Shown here one piece after another: positions 9,430 to 21,322 of a stretch of DNA of 64,000 bases (positions within the stretch are counted from its first letter, which is position 1; each line of letters opens with the position of its first letter). The stretch spans positions 248,001 to 312,000 of the forward strand of contig JAACJK010000115.1 of assembly GCA_013368325.1 (NCBI GenBank). Reading direction: 5' to 3'. Under the pieces are notes generated by a model that saw only the letters and a list, made by a program, of their open reading frames with translations, did no database searches and had not been told where the DNA came from. This DNA is from Ephemerocybe angulata (lineage: Eukaryota; Basidiomycota; Agaricomycetes; Agaricales; Psathyrellaceae). Both the position numbers and the translations under genes were made by a program.

Positions 9430-12400
9430 CCGTATTCCAAGCCCTTTATGTATCGTTGCACCATCAATGAGGGCTGCTGCAGATCCAGTTGGGGCTAAGT
9501 AGCGGATCATGTGTCCACTGTTGTATGCTTTCATGACATCCATCAGAGCATTCACAACATAAGTCTTCCCGGTGCCTCCTGGTCCAGTCATGAGCATTCG
9601 GAGTGGTCCTTCATCTGTCTTTCGCACCACAAACCTCTGTATGAAGTGTTCAGTAATTATCCAATATGCGATTTGCTGCCGTTCGTTCAATCCTTTCACA
9701 GCTTCAATGTAATCAATTATAGAAATAGGCTGTGGTAAGTCGGGACTGGATGGATATGCGGTTGACTCAGAACTGGGCGGCTGCAATGTGTACGTAGCTA
9801 TAGTAGCACTTTCCGAGTGTTTCACTTCCTGCCTTGATACCTGGGACTGAGTCATCGGATCAGTTGCATTTCTCCGTTGCAGAACAACCATCTCTTCTTG
9901 CTTTTTGATCTCTGATTTCCAGCTATTCAATACCCGCGTTGTAACTGCAGGGAGGTGAGGTGCTTCATGGCATGCGGGGACTAAGTTTTCACTTTGGTCA
10001 TGTGGAATTGTGCAGATCCATTGGGCTTCGCGAAGGATGTTGATTATGCATTGCTCATTGAATCTCGTTTTCTCTGAGCGTGATGTAGAGCTTTAAATAA
10101 AGGTATTATCTTCATCCATACCTTTTGAGTGATGTAGTAGCGATGCTGCTGATTTTCGATCTTGAGACATTGCATTTGCCTGTTTCCGAAGTCGTTCAGC
10201 ATCTCGCTCATCTTCGCACTCATGAATGGCATCCCAGTTTCTCATGATCTGAAGTTGCCTTGACGAGAATTTGTAACTCTTGGATACTTCTTCCACCGTT
10301 ACTCCAGGGGGTATTAATGGCTGACTAGTGTGAAAGGGTTTGAAATGGGTCAATGTGAACCATGCCCATGCGTTCTGGGCGGTCGAACGTGGTATGGACA
10401 TTCCAATAATTTTGGGAACATACTCATTTCGAAGGTCTCCGGTCTTCTCGTTTGTATGCTGTATTAGGATATGTGTTCTGTGCAATGGGTGACTAGGTAG
10501 TAGAGCATATCGTGCCAGTACACCAAGCCTCGTACCTGGTTTTGACTTGGGTGTTGCATCTGAATGTTTTGCTTGTAATCGAACACACCGACAGAAGTCG
10601 AAAAAGCACATCTCGAGTAAATCCGTAGATCGATGAACATAATGATCAACCTGATTGGTTTCAACTAGATGACCACTGGGTGTGATACTGATCCGCATTG
10701 ATATAGCTTGATTCTCCTCGGCACCTGGCTCTTGACTGTCTGAAGTGTTGGCACTGCAGGTGCTGCTCTGAGATTCCAACAAGCATAAATCAGAAGTAGT
10801 ATCACCTGGTCCACTTGTGTTCCGCTTTACATAGAGCAGTGCCAGTGCAGACATCATGGGCGTTGTGAGATGTGATGGGATAGAGTCTCCAAGTCCTCGA
10901 ATATAACGCACTGCTTGTTGGGCATGAATTTGCTGTTGACGTGTGTATTGAGACAAACAACGGTGTAGAAGGTGCTTTGCCGCAGAAACTGGTGAGTTAT
11001 TATCCTGAGTAGTATTCACGGGTGTGTTCTGGATTGAGGCAACAACCCGGGACATCAGGGAGAGGACTTCATAGGTTTTAGCATCCATCTTGGTTATATA
11101 ATCAGTGATATAGAACATCGCTGCTTTAGCACTTTTGCCAGATAGTATGCATTTCAAGTCATGGTTATTGTGAGCGTACACCAGAATATAAGGGTTGAAG
11201 TAGTTCACAGTCCCATCTTGGCAAAGAAGACTTATGCTATTTGTCTTCTCATCAAAGTATGAGGCATGTATCAGCTCATGCGGAAACAGGAATCGGCACC
11301 GGTCTTCATTACCATATTTATGGCACACAGCACGGCAGGTATGGCGTTGGAGCACTTCACCACATTTTTTGATCTCTGTAGCGATTATAGAATCCCAGTC
11401 AGCCATGATATTCTTCAATTCACCACTGCCATCTTCCATACCAAGTACATTCGGCGGCTCTGGTGGTCGTTCAACTCTTGGATTATAGTGGGGCTCAACA
11501 TTGATCTCGACATCTGGAAAATGGTGGTAAATTATGCTCTCAAAGAATTCGAAAAAGCGATTCTGGTACTCTGCACTATCTCGCATGCGTGCATGAATCT
11601 CGGATGGATTTTCTGCACCTTCTAGAGTTATCAGAAAATGTCCATGAAGTCCTCCTCGTTCTGTACACTCATTCACACCATAAAATTCCCGTATACGACC
11701 TAATAGTCCTCCTTTCTCCTTGGAGCAGCGTAGCTTAAAATCCCATCCAAGCAAGTGCTCAAATAGTGCCTTCACTGCAAACTCAAAGAAGTCTGCTGCT
11801 GCGACGGGATCATGTGCAAGTCGACGAGCGCGCTCACTGGCTGGAGGAACTTTTGGGTAGCAGGCAGCGAGATCTACAGTGTTATCACCATACATAACTT
11901 GGAAAATTGGACTGTGAACAGGCGATGGGTTGAATGTAAAAAAGAGATGGGCAAGACCAAAGTATGAGAAGTAGCTGCGTATGTCAGCACGCGCACTCAT
12001 TTTGACGGCGTAGGAGCCTGGTATTTTCTCGGCCACTGTGTTGACATATCGCAAAAGCTCCATTGCTTGTTTCTGATCCCCAGTTAGATTGAGAGTTGAG
12101 TGTTCATTTTCTATAATCTGGGCAACCTCTGCCAATGTCTCTGACGTTAACGAGGTTAGCGACTGCGCAACACGCTGAAAGCGCGACGTTTGGACTGTAA
12201 AATGAGTGTGTAGGTGTGCTCGGCGCCGCTGAATCATGTTCAAAACCACGAAGAAGTATGAAAAATGGTAACGGAATACTTTGTCTCGTAGATTTAAATG
12301 ATAATCGGCTTGGTTTTCGAAAGCTCAGTGCAGTTGGTCGTGATTTGTCTTCAAATCCACCAATGCCATACGGGTAAAGAGTGGGGTACATTCCGGGAAC

Positions 12401-14764
12401 AAGATCAGGATTATTATATTCGGTTATAGGGTCACTTCCATGGTGGAGAATAATGTCAGGTGTCTCGGACTCGCACAGGTCATTCTCGTTGGATGTGGGA
12501 ATCAGTTGTCGAAGGGCATTTGCTGTCATTTTTCGCGCGGGAATACGTGTACTCTCGGGGTCCACAACACCCATTTTCTCCACAACAGGATTGGTATCAG
12601 AAAGGTTTGATGTCTCATTGCTGTAGGAGGCTGGATGATCTTCGACACCAGCTGTTTCCTCCTGAAAAATAGCCTTTATGGTTTCTACTGGGACATCTTC
12701 ATGAATTGTGGCCTCACCAAGTCCCGGTAGTGGTCCATCCTCTGGAAACTGACTTGCTATATTTTCATCGTACTGAAGGGCAGAGTATAGGTGATTATGC
12801 GTTCACAACCACATTAAAAATCGCCATATTTTGGCTTTTCGCACTCGAAATAAGGTTCCTGACTTTAGTGGATCAAATTTTCCCAGCCCCACAAAGACAA
12901 CAGTAAGCATTCCATGAATATCCGCGGGTGTGCGTGGCAGTATGCGAGCAGTTGAGAGAACATTCATCTCATGAGCACATGTATTTCCATGTAAAACAGT
13001 AGGTTGTTCTGGAGATGATGAATTGAACAGCCTCGTAACATGTGCAGTATTCCTATAGATTGAACATGCCATTTCCTCAATCCATGTTAGGTCAGAGAAC
13101 TCAGGCGGTAGATTTCCACGGTATAAGTTATTGCGCAGTGCAAGCCTTGGTACTTTTCTTCTCCTCAGGAAGCCAAGACACTCATCGCATATCTGAACAA
13201 AGTCCTGTGGTACACCGCCATTGTCAGGAATTGTACGTGTTATACCTTCTTTGTCGAGCATAGTACCATCAAGAACCGGGTTGTCGAAGGTAAACTCATT
13301 CGACATGGAGCTTAGAATGCATTTACGTATAATATTTTCATCTAGTATCCGCAAAATGCTCCAGTCTATGTCGGGATTGCAGTTCTCGTTCATACTGGCT
13401 GAGACATTCACAACCTCGACTTTCTCTGAAAATTGACTACAAACTGCGCAAACAGGGGGCTCCTTCCACTGTGTGGCAGTGCGGTAGCTAGAGAGGCAGC
13501 TGAGTATGGTATCCATTGAAACCTTTTGTGGCCAGAGCTCGTTGGTATTATGACGAATATCTATCAAGTTTTGAGATCGAATTTCCCTCTGCTCTCTCCG
13601 TTTCTTTTGATTCCATTTGTTCTGCGCGCTCGGCCTCTGATCAGGATTAGGGTCACTGAGACAACATGCAACAATATCTCCAAAGTCAGCGCGGATGATT
13701 GTTTCATAGATGAGATGAAGTGATAATCTATGGACACAGTCTTCGTCGGGTGCTGGAGAATAACTCAAGTAGGTGGTCACTAAGTGGTCCGTATCTAGCA
13801 GTTCCAGATATTGGCAACATGCAACTATTGACTCAATAATAGCATGGCAGAGTCCATGGCGAGTTCGTCGTTGAGCCCGGTGGCGATACTGGGCACGAAT
13901 TAAGTCGTACTGCGCACTGATTTGCTCATACGTGAGACATGACTTCTCGAGTATCGCAACACATTGAACCTTATTATGACCCCAAAGTGTAAGAAGGCTA
14001 TTGCACTTTCCACCAGCTACCATTGCTGGGAATGTGACGCATTGCGTTAGAAGTTGGGCCAACGGTGCACCATATTGATGTTTCACGTGCGCAGCAATGA
14101 GAGCGAATCGCGAAGCGGGGGGTGGATTAGATGGAACCGACATACTAAGAAGATAGCCGCAGAACTCCAGATAGTGAGTGGCTAGTGCCGTGGCGCACTC
14201 AATACGTGTTGCGCGATCAACTGAACACACCGCATGAGGACAAAGCAGCTTGCAGTACCGTCGGAGCTCGGTCGCAGGTAGGGTTGTTACAGAGCTGATA
14301 ATATCTGGCTGTGGGCAAGAAAGGTATAACGGATTATCATCTGAGATTTTCAATAGTGCAGTGACCAGTTTCCCGTGGCTATACCTCTCTAAAATATCAT
14401 CGGCCTCGTGTAATAAGTGGCAATGTGAGTATACCTCGCTTTCAAAGAATGATATGGGAAACTCAACCGTGTACTTCTCGCTTCTGCCCAAAGGGTGACC
14501 TGAGACCTGGAGCCCGTCTTCAGAACAAGTGACCTCGGCAGGTGAGATGATATGATTCAAACAGGATGAGGTGTGTTCATTGACCGAGGCCATTATCCAG
14601 ATGCCCAACACGTTTTCATCATCAAAGATCTCCGGAAATAGAGCAGGATAATAAAGAGGATCGTAATAGTGGGCGTACTCGTTGATATCATGCCATGTGT
14701 CAAATCGTGGACACTGATTTTCAGCTAGTACACGACTTCGACGACACGGAGACTTTGAGACCAT
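9430..14764 (-). pseudogene. Helitron RepHel polyprotein, interrupted
   Basis: This is one long reading frame with visible lesions. The N-terminal part (14764 to about 12806) carries a cysteine-rich block (ICDECLGFLRRRKVPRLAL, then DLTWIEEMACSIYRNTAHV) resembling the DUF6570-like N-terminal region of fungal Helitron proteins. The Rep part follows: an HUH-type motif RGGLHGHFLITLEG at about 11630-11665 and the two-tyrosine motif FYITDYITKM at about 11090-11120. The Pif1-like helicase starts near 9730 with Walker A GPGGTGKT at about 9563-9586, and is cut off after THKG-like residues by the Gypsy LTR. Lesions: in-frame TGA at 12803-12805 (one base from CGA), a one-base insertion near 12324, in-frame TAA at 10093-10095, and loss of helicase motifs II-VI. 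Neither the 5'-TC end nor the 3'-CTRR end could be placed. Confidence 0.85.
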
Positions 14765-14951
14765 CCTAGTTGAAGTCGGCGGACGATATACGCGTGGAAG
14801 GTGAGGGAGCAGCTGGCTAAAAAGACAGGGACTTCGGGGAGGCTGGGAGAAAAAATTATTGCACCAAGGTCCCGAGTACGATTCCTGAGTTCCACTGAGG
14901 CTGGGCCCACTGGCTTTTTCAATTACGCGTCGATCGAGTCATGTGCCCTGG

Positions 14952-15409
14952 CTAAGTAAATTTTGCGGAACTTTCCCACATTTTGTGCATCGACTGCAGA
15001 GAAGATACACTTTTCTTTGGTTCAGAACCCTCCTCCCACTTCATGGAGTCGGGGATTGGATAGGCCAGGCACCGCAAAAGCATACAGAAAGCGGTGACTT
15101 TATCCTCCTTGACTTTCGCTTGATTGCACTTGATGAATTCAGGAAGGTCCAAAGCGTCGACGAGTTGATGGATCTCGTTGCGAGTGAATCTGATGCTGGG
15201 TGTCGGAAGTGCAAAACAACACAAACGAAGAGTAAGACATACCTAAACTGCTCAAGCCATTGCTGGTCACCCAAATTATTCAAGTCAACTTTCCCTCCTG
15301 GTCTATACCGTGCTTCCTCGTGCCTCGCTTGCACTTCTTGGTGCTCTTCTAGTACCTTGAGCCCAAACTGGGTAAATGCGAGATTGTTGGCAAGGATTTC
15401 AGTCTCCAT
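14952..15409 (-). pseudogene. PIF/Harbinger-like transposase, N-terminal fragment
   Basis: Two exons (15243-15409 and 14952-15189) are joined by a 53-nt intron (GTATGTCTTAC...CAG, 15190-15242). The joined product starts METEILANNLAF and continues RFTRNEIHQLVDALDLPEF, then TAFCMLLRCLAYP and SSLQSMHKMW. This matches the N-terminal region of fungal Harbinger/HARBI1-type proteins, which precedes the DDE domain (pattern L...LDIP...EALCILLRRLAYP). It stops 12 residues later, so the DDE nuclease domain is missing. The decayed Helitron starts about 190 bp further on and may have replaced the rest. Family placement rests on the pattern only. Confidence 0.45.
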
Positions 15410-15955
15410 GAACGGAAAGGAAGTGATACGTGAGGTGAAGGTGCAGATATCACTTTAAAATCGTCTATTTTCTATTCTCTACATGACCTCGTTGCATACA
15501 CACCTCAAACACGATGCAGGCGCGCGCAGGTTGCGCGCCAATCAAGCCACAAACTAAGCCACGGGCCGGCCAGGAACGCCCCCCACACATCATCATTTTG
15601 CCATGGGTGGCTCCCCGTGGCTCCACACAACGTGCCTAATGATCGTGCACACCATGGATGATTTGTATAACAACTTACAAGTCTGACTGTGATACGGGTT
15701 GGTATTCTCATATAGAATCCTCGCAATACAGCTCTCGGTCGTATATTGTACATCGCCCTTCAGGTTCCCTCGCTGAATACCACCTGCTATGAGCCTTTCT
15801 CTAGAGCAGCTCGCCTCCCTCACCAAACATTTCTCTGATTCCATAGCGCTGGAGGTGAGCATTTTCGTCTCGGTATGAGCAAATTGATAGACCTTGTGTG
15901 CCATCGCAGTATATCCAATGTGGGTCGTTCTTAAATATACTCTGTAATACGGTGC

Positions 15956-16287
15956 TGTGAGGATGGCGTCGCGGCTGCACGCCGACACCATCTGATCCAC
16001 CCTCCATTCCCTGCGGCCCAACCATATCGCGAGCACCCGACTCTTCGGACGATGACTGACCCGCCCCGGGTTTTTCATATTCATTTCTTAGTCAGCTAGT
16101 TCGATCTCTACGTATATAAGGCTCCCGTGTACCTACGGTTTCGCTAGTTCGCTCTCCCCCGAGCTCATTCCCTCTATCCGTCCCCCAATCAATCTCCCTT
16201 TCGTCTCCCTGTCCCGCGGATCGTTCCTACCCCCCATCGAACTCGAGAGACGACCTGTCTGCGCACAGACGGTCTCGTTCTCCCACA
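15956..16287 (+). repeat. TRIM left LTR (332 bp)
   Basis: It contains a TATA-like ACGTATATAAGG near 16110. It differs from the right LTR at three transitions. The ends TGTG...CACA form the usual short inverted termini. Confidence 0.9.
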
Positions 16288-16291
16288 AAAC

Positions 16292-16309
16292 TGGAGCCCA
16301 CCGCGAGGG
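16292..16309 (+). promoter_or_regulatory. TRIM primer binding site
   Basis: TGGAGCCCACCGCGAGGG lies four bases inside the left LTR. It is identical over 18 nt to the primer site of the coding Gypsy element at 8201-8218, which implies the same tRNA primer. Confidence 0.8.
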
Positions 16310-16727
16310 GGGTTCCAACTTTCTTCGGGACATCGACGACCATCGACGACACCTACGGCCATCAAGTATCTCGCGCCTCGCCTCGGTTGCCAGCCACCAG
16401 TCCCCTTTCCTTGTCGTCCACGGCGCCACAGTCCCATGGCCAAATTCGTCCACCATGAGCGCCAATCATCGATCAACTCTTCGTACCATCGTTTACCACG
16501 ACCTCCGATATCATACGTCGCAATCCCAATGCCGCGCGAGGCAAGCGGGGCCAACTCGTGGCCCATCCTGTTTTTATTATCCAGCGGCGTACATATCCCG
16601 AAGCGCGTATCACGACGACTACCACGACGACTATCGACTATCAACGCTATTCCTTTGGCTATCGACACCCCAAGACGACGACGAGGTGAACTTGACTCAT
16701 AGTCAAGTTCAGAAACTTCCTGGGAGT

Positions 16728-17059
16728 TGTGAGGATGGCGTCGCGGCTGCGCGCCGACACCATCTGATCCGCCCTCCATTCCCTGCGGCCCAACCATATC
16801 GCGAGCACCCGACTCTTCGGACGATGACTGACCCGCCCCGGGTTTTTCATATTCATTTCTTAGTCAGCTAGTTCGATCTCTACGTATATAAGGCTCCCGT
16901 GTACCTACAGTTTCGCTAGTTCGCTCTCCCCCGAGCTCATTCCCTCTATCCGTCCCCCAATCAATCTCCCTTTCGTCTCCCTGTCCCGCGGATCGTTCCT
17001 ACCCCCCATCGAACTCGAGAGACGACCTGTCTGCGCACAGACGGTCTCGTTCTCCCACA
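16728..17059 (+). repeat. TRIM right LTR (332 bp)
   Basis: Same length as the left copy, 329 of 332 positions identical. No strong polypurine tract is visible before it; the flank reads TTCCTGGGAGT. Confidence 0.9.
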
Positions 17060-17127
17060 GTGCTTACCCCATATACAGTGGGCTTCATTACAGCATTTGT
17101 ACGCGGTCGTTCCTGCACTACGATATC

Positions 17128-18489
17128 CATTTAATAAGGCAAATTATCATGGATTAGGTCTACCACTACCTCATCTCGTTGGCGCAGGAGGCAAGTTTCT
17201 TCAATAATAACAGGATTTACTGAGCGCAGCATATTCTAATCCTATCCTGATATCCCCAGGTTCCGACGATATGGCCGCAGAAATGGAGAGCTGGGAAGAT
17301 ACTGTTCGTTACTGCTCAGTACCCCCTACTAACCTATAAATCAAGTATTAACCGAGCTGTAGGTCGGCCGACACTTAGCGTTGAGCATAGCCAGTAAGTG
17401 GAGCTTCTAGGCGCTATATACGTGGACTCATACGCCCTTCCAGCAGCGAGGAAAATTTCCAACATATCATCGGAGCGTAAGTCGCACTAGGCTTACACTG
17501 ATGGGCAGAGGCCTCACGGTCGCCAATAGTCGTCCTCCTTCTCTGTCTCCATGCGCTACTTGGGGAGAAGTGGAGACACCTGGTGTTAATGGTCACCGTT
17601 TACCTAGTACGTGTGGCTATTGACTTCGGTAGACTTGAATTACTGGGCTGACTAAGTCAAGGGACCGTAAAAATTGCTGCAGACCGCCCGCCTTTTAAGT
17701 GTACCTTCGAAGACCCTGTGGGCATGACTACAACGCCACTCCGTTCAGAGTGAGCCAAGTCACAGTTTCGGAATTATGTTCACAATATTTAGAACCTGTG
17801 AATACACAGTACCTTCGATAGGACCCTGCGAGTTTCGGAGCCGAGGCTTCATCGAATGGCCCCAAAAAATAAATAAAGCCTATAATCGTGCTTTCAGCAC
17901 AACGAGTTCAATGTTTCTCATCATGAGGGAGAATAAGATGCTGGGTTCACTCCGACGCTGTAAGATCTGGCTCATCTCGACACTGGGTAACCGCCGAGTT
18001 CAGTGCGTGCGCGCTGAGATACCGCTCACCCGCTGAGTCTGCTCCCTGATTTCAACCCCGTCTGCATCAGTCACATTGACGACTCATATTTAGACGCCAG
18101 GCCAATCGGAACACGTTGTGATGCATGACATATGTGTTTTAATGGATGCCGAGTGGAAACTGAGGTAATTGACTTCCTCCCGAAGTTGTTCGGCGCAGAG
18201 GATGACAAAGGTTCCTAGTTACCTGTGCTCATGCTATTGCATCTGTAGTATAAGTATGTGGTCAAGCTACCCACTGGCTTGTTCCCGTCGTTGGAGCGCC
18301 TGGTGCTTAACCTTGATTTTAACATGATGGGGACGATGGTCGGGTACCCCCAGTACGTAGACCAGCTCGGCGAAATTGTATCTCGGGAGCTGGGGAGATC
18401 GATTTGCGAGCCCACTATGCAAAGTTCACTACGAGGCATTACGTCTCCCGTACACAAAGCCAGACCCATAATAGGGGGGTCTTACGCTT
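17128..18489. other. Intergenic, no secure gene
   Basis: I see no recognisable gene or repeat here. A short + frame at 18258-18497 (LPTGLFPSLERLVLNLDFN) has the flavour of a leucine-rich/F-box protein fragment, but it is too short to call and overlaps the end of the GST gene tail-to-tail. Confidence 0.3.
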
Positions 18490-20478
18490 CTAGTTAGTGC
18501 TAGATATTCCCCCATGTACCGCAGCCCAGCTTGGACTGGCAACCAGCGCTTCAAACCACCTCGAGACACTTGGGCGACTGGTTATGAGGTTGCTGGCTCC
18601 CTCGCCTGCACGGGAAAGGAGGTTTCATCAGCAAAAGCCCCGGCGCGTGTGGGGTGTGGGACACACCAGGACACACCCCCACACACCCGACACACCGCCA
18701 CGATCAATTGTGTCGCATAATGTGAAGCGTATTGCCACAACAGATTGTGGCCCCACGACGGTTTGTGCCAGCCTGTGTCCCACAGATTCCACACCTCTAC
18801 ACATTTCTCTATTTGTATTCTGGTACTGAATCCTTATTGCGCTCGCAGGTTGGGATAAGAGGGCAGATATTATTGAGGCTGGCATTGAACCGGGTATTAC
18901 TACAACTGAGATTCTACTACTACTACTACTAGACATACTAATGCACACAGGAATCGTGCTCTACAACTAGATACCAAACCAAAATGAAGCCGCCTGCGGC
19001 CCTGTTTGCGAGAAGCTTGACACTTGCTTGTTCAGATATTCTATGGTGAGAAGCATGTCAGCGACTCAGCATGAGAACCGCGATGGCCAATGAGAAACAT
19101 ACCAGCGAGCACCGAAAGGTGGCAATAGGACACCGGTGGATGGGGAGCTCTGCATCATCAAGCGGAACATACCTCTGGGGCATTCCCAAGGACCAGATCG
19201 CGTGAGATAAGATGGGGGAGGGGTTGAAGCTTGTGATGAACTTGCTGCTGTTGTCAAGGAGAGCTATAGACATCATATGGTCAGTGGTCGATGAGCTTCG
19301 AACACGCAGGAAACACACCTATGCCCTGGAATCAGTAATCAGTCAATGCTCAAGGACGAGTCGACAACTCGGGCTGCAGGCTTCGATCCATTAGCAGCGG
19401 TCTGGGAAGAAGGAAGACATGACTACTCACCGATAAGACGACCATCCAGAGATCCCATTATATGTTAGCAGGGGGAGCGGGGGGTCGGAGGAGGCTGGAG
19501 AAGCGATGGTGATGGTGGAGGACAAGCCAGAGCCGTCCGCGCCCACCCGGAAGAACCGACTTGGGCGAAATCAGGGCCTGTGGTTGAGGGGCACGGAAAG
19601 ATTGGGGCAGCGCAGAAAGCCAGAGAATAGGTAAACCCTACATGTACCCTATTCCATAATTTAATCCTACCTATCTATCATCCCGCCCTCCAAGATTGCC
19701 CTCACTGGGAACCTAGTGCAAAAAGAATGCCGTGTTCGGGGATCGAACTGTCTCCCCTCTGGTGGTCGTTCGTGGAGCGGCGTGGAACTGTGTGGGCTTG
19801 TATGGGCCGTGGCAAGAATGTCTCCACGATTTAGCGCCCCCACACGGCCTCCACAGCCCACACAGTTTTGCCTTTTGCTGATGTTCCCCATGGTATATGA
19901 TACAGGTCAGCAAGAGTTACTGTCTGCATTGAGAAGATGAGAGCAATCACTGTCGGTATGGGCAGAGTGGATTACTGTGCTTACTTCTCCTGCAAGGTAA
20001 GCCTGTTTGGAGAGGATTGTTTTGTAGGCGTCTAATTTGGCGCTTAGTTGATCAATAGCGTATTTCACAGCCTCCTCATCGACGGGGAGACCCATCGCAC
20101 TGAGCGTATGAGTGAGTATTGGCGGTTACACATTAAGAGTTGTGGTAAATAACGCACGTATGCAACACACGCTCGTACACAATCTTACTCGCGTGTGCAT
20201 CAAACTGTGCATATTCTAGACTAGCGGCGCGCTCGAAGATGGCTGTTGCTTCAACATCGGTGTGGGATGGAATGAGACCTTGAGTGCCTTGTCCCGCATA
20301 CTTGAGGGCGATATAGCGCCCTATGGCGCGCGATTCGTAGAGACCGAATCCCTTGTCATCCTATGAGAGATATGAAAGTGTGTTAGTTCAAAGGCTTGGT
20401 GGATTTAATGAACATTGAGGTTACGCACTATGTACGGCACTTTAGACATTGGGTCGAATTTCTTTAAACACACATGTC
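18490..20478 (-). pseudogene. Glutathione S-transferase gene, split by an insertion and lacking its N-terminus
   Basis: Exons on the minus strand: 20429-20478 (LKKFDPMSKVPYI), 20158-20360 (DDKGFGLYESRAIGRYIALKYAG...), 19985-20099 (MGLPVDEEAVKYAIDQL...YLAGE), 19884-19923 (TVTLADLYHIPWG), then after the inserted element 18490-18625 (NLLSRAG...SRPSVSRWFEALVASPSW, stop TAG at 18490-18492). Introns of 68, 58 and 61 nt have good borders. The YESRAI glutathione-site motif, the LADL helix and the RWFEAL...PSW end are typical of cytosolic fungal GSTs, which conjugate glutathione to electrophiles. The N-terminal thioredoxin-fold strand with the start codon is missing upstream of 20478, where an inverted-repeat sequence begins. 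Both interruptions make it a pseudogene. Confidence 0.8.
18626..19883. mobile_element. TIR element (1258 bp) inserted in the GST gene
   Basis: Both ends carry the 12-bp perfect inverted repeat CATCAGCAAAAG. The flanks show a 2-bp duplication (TT on +, AA on the gene strand). Removing the element and one AA copy restores the GST frame across ...HIPWG and NLLSRAG... (TGG GGA AAC CTC CTT), so the edges are supported by coding sequence on both sides. Inside, beyond the TIRs, are GT-rich stretches resembling one another near both ends (GTGTGGGGTGTGGG; CTGTGTGGGCTGTGG). No transposase is recognisable; a hydrophobic minus frame at 19058-19318 is unassigned. Superfamily unknown; a 2-bp TSD would fit CMC-like elements. 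Confidence 0.7.
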
Positions 20479-21100
20479 TCGAACACCGAGCTCGTTTAAA
20501 CGGGTTGTTTAAACGCGTTTAAATGACACAAATGGTGTGGAAGACTCGATTACAAGGGGGCTAAGGGACTAGTATTTAATGTAGGAGAATACACGCAGTA
20601 GTCGCGTAGCCGACTTGGAAGTTGGAGGGAAATCGCGTTGGGTTCGGCTAGAGTCGTACACCAACCCCTGTGAAGGGATTCCAGGAGACGAAGTTGCCGA
20701 TATAAAGGTGATTTGGCATTAACTACTTTTACTATACTCTAGACACATGCACAAATTCGTTTAAACTCTTTTTTTTGGCTAATATCCTATGCTACACTTA
20801 CCACGATTTAAATAACAACTCTATTTCGTTTAAACACCCACTCGGCTCATCTGGCTTCTCCAAGCGAACACGTCAAGTCTCGTTTACTGTATTACACACG
20901 CTTAAACAAGAATTTAAACACCCATTCCGCTCATCTGGCTCCCCCAAGCGAACACGTCAATTCTCGTTTAAACACGCTTAAACGAGATTGAGTGCGTTTA
21001 AGCATGCTTAAACGAGATTTGACGCGTTTAAGCGCGGGTGGTGTTCACAACATGGATGTCTTTAAAGAAAATTGACCCAGTTTCTGGAGAGATGTGTACA
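20432..21100. repeat. Imperfect inverted repeat rich in GTTTAAAC / GCTTAAAC motifs
   Basis: The sequences at about 20445-20500 and 21030-21080 match in inverted orientation (shared blocks TTTCTTTAAA, ACATG, GAACACC, TTTAAACG), roughly 70% over 45 bp. Between them lie more than ten short motifs of the type GTTTAAAC, GCTTAAAC or GTTTAAGC, in both orientations, plus a direct duplication of CTCATCTGGCTYCYCCAAGC. It replaces the 5' part of the GST gene. It looks like a non-autonomous DNA transposon with subterminal repeats, but no target duplication could be fixed. Confidence 0.45.
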
Positions 21101-21322
21101 AGGCCATCGAATTGAATCTTAGATGTGTACGTACGGGACGAGACTCGAGCAATAGGAGCACAAGTCCCATGTTTCCTCGTCCGACTTGCACTGGGCTCTA
21201 GGAGGGCGATGGACTTAGACGAATGGTAGAAATAAAATATGTAGGGTGCTATAAGTAGCAGAATAAGACACCCAAACTCTCCGGGGTACTCAAATGCAAC
21301 ACTTTCTACGCTGGGCGTGATA

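Larger units (their letters stand above)
15956..17059 (+). mobile_element. TRIM (terminal-repeat retrotransposon in miniature), 1104 bp
   Basis: Two 332-bp direct repeats differ at only three positions (0.9%) and enclose 440 bp. Each begins TGTGAGGATGG and ends TCTCCCACA. A primer site follows the left LTR by four bases. A 4-bp target duplication GTGC flanks it (15952-15955 and 17060-17063); a 5-bp GTGCT reading is also possible with the LTR starting one base later. The internal part has no credible coding frame, so the element must be moved by another element's proteins. High LTR identity implies recent insertion. Confidence 0.9.
15789..17127 (+). pseudogene. Small host-like ORF split by the TRIM
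   Basis: Exon 1 (15789-15854, MSLSLEQLASLTKHFSDSIALE) is followed by a 55-nt intron (15855-15909, GTGAGC...GCAG). Exon 2 starts YIQCGSFLNILCNTV and is cut at 15955 by the TRIM. Beyond the TRIM, past one copy of the 4-bp target duplication, the same frame resumes at about 17064 (LTPYTVGFITAFVRG) and stops near 17127. The hydrophobic pattern would fit the start of a multi-pass membrane protein, but the remainder is not recognisable downstream. The clean continuation of the frame is the main evidence that this was once coding. Confidence 0.35.

Noticed and set aside
16133..16871. Open frames of 110-202 codons in the TRIM
   Set aside because: They cross LTR boundaries, are duplicated with the LTRs and show no domain; the TRIM is treated as non-coding.
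19716..19891. GST C-terminus encoded by the inserted sequence
   Set aside because: After HIPWG the frame enters the TIR element and loses all GST similarity; the true C-terminal exon is at 18490-18625.
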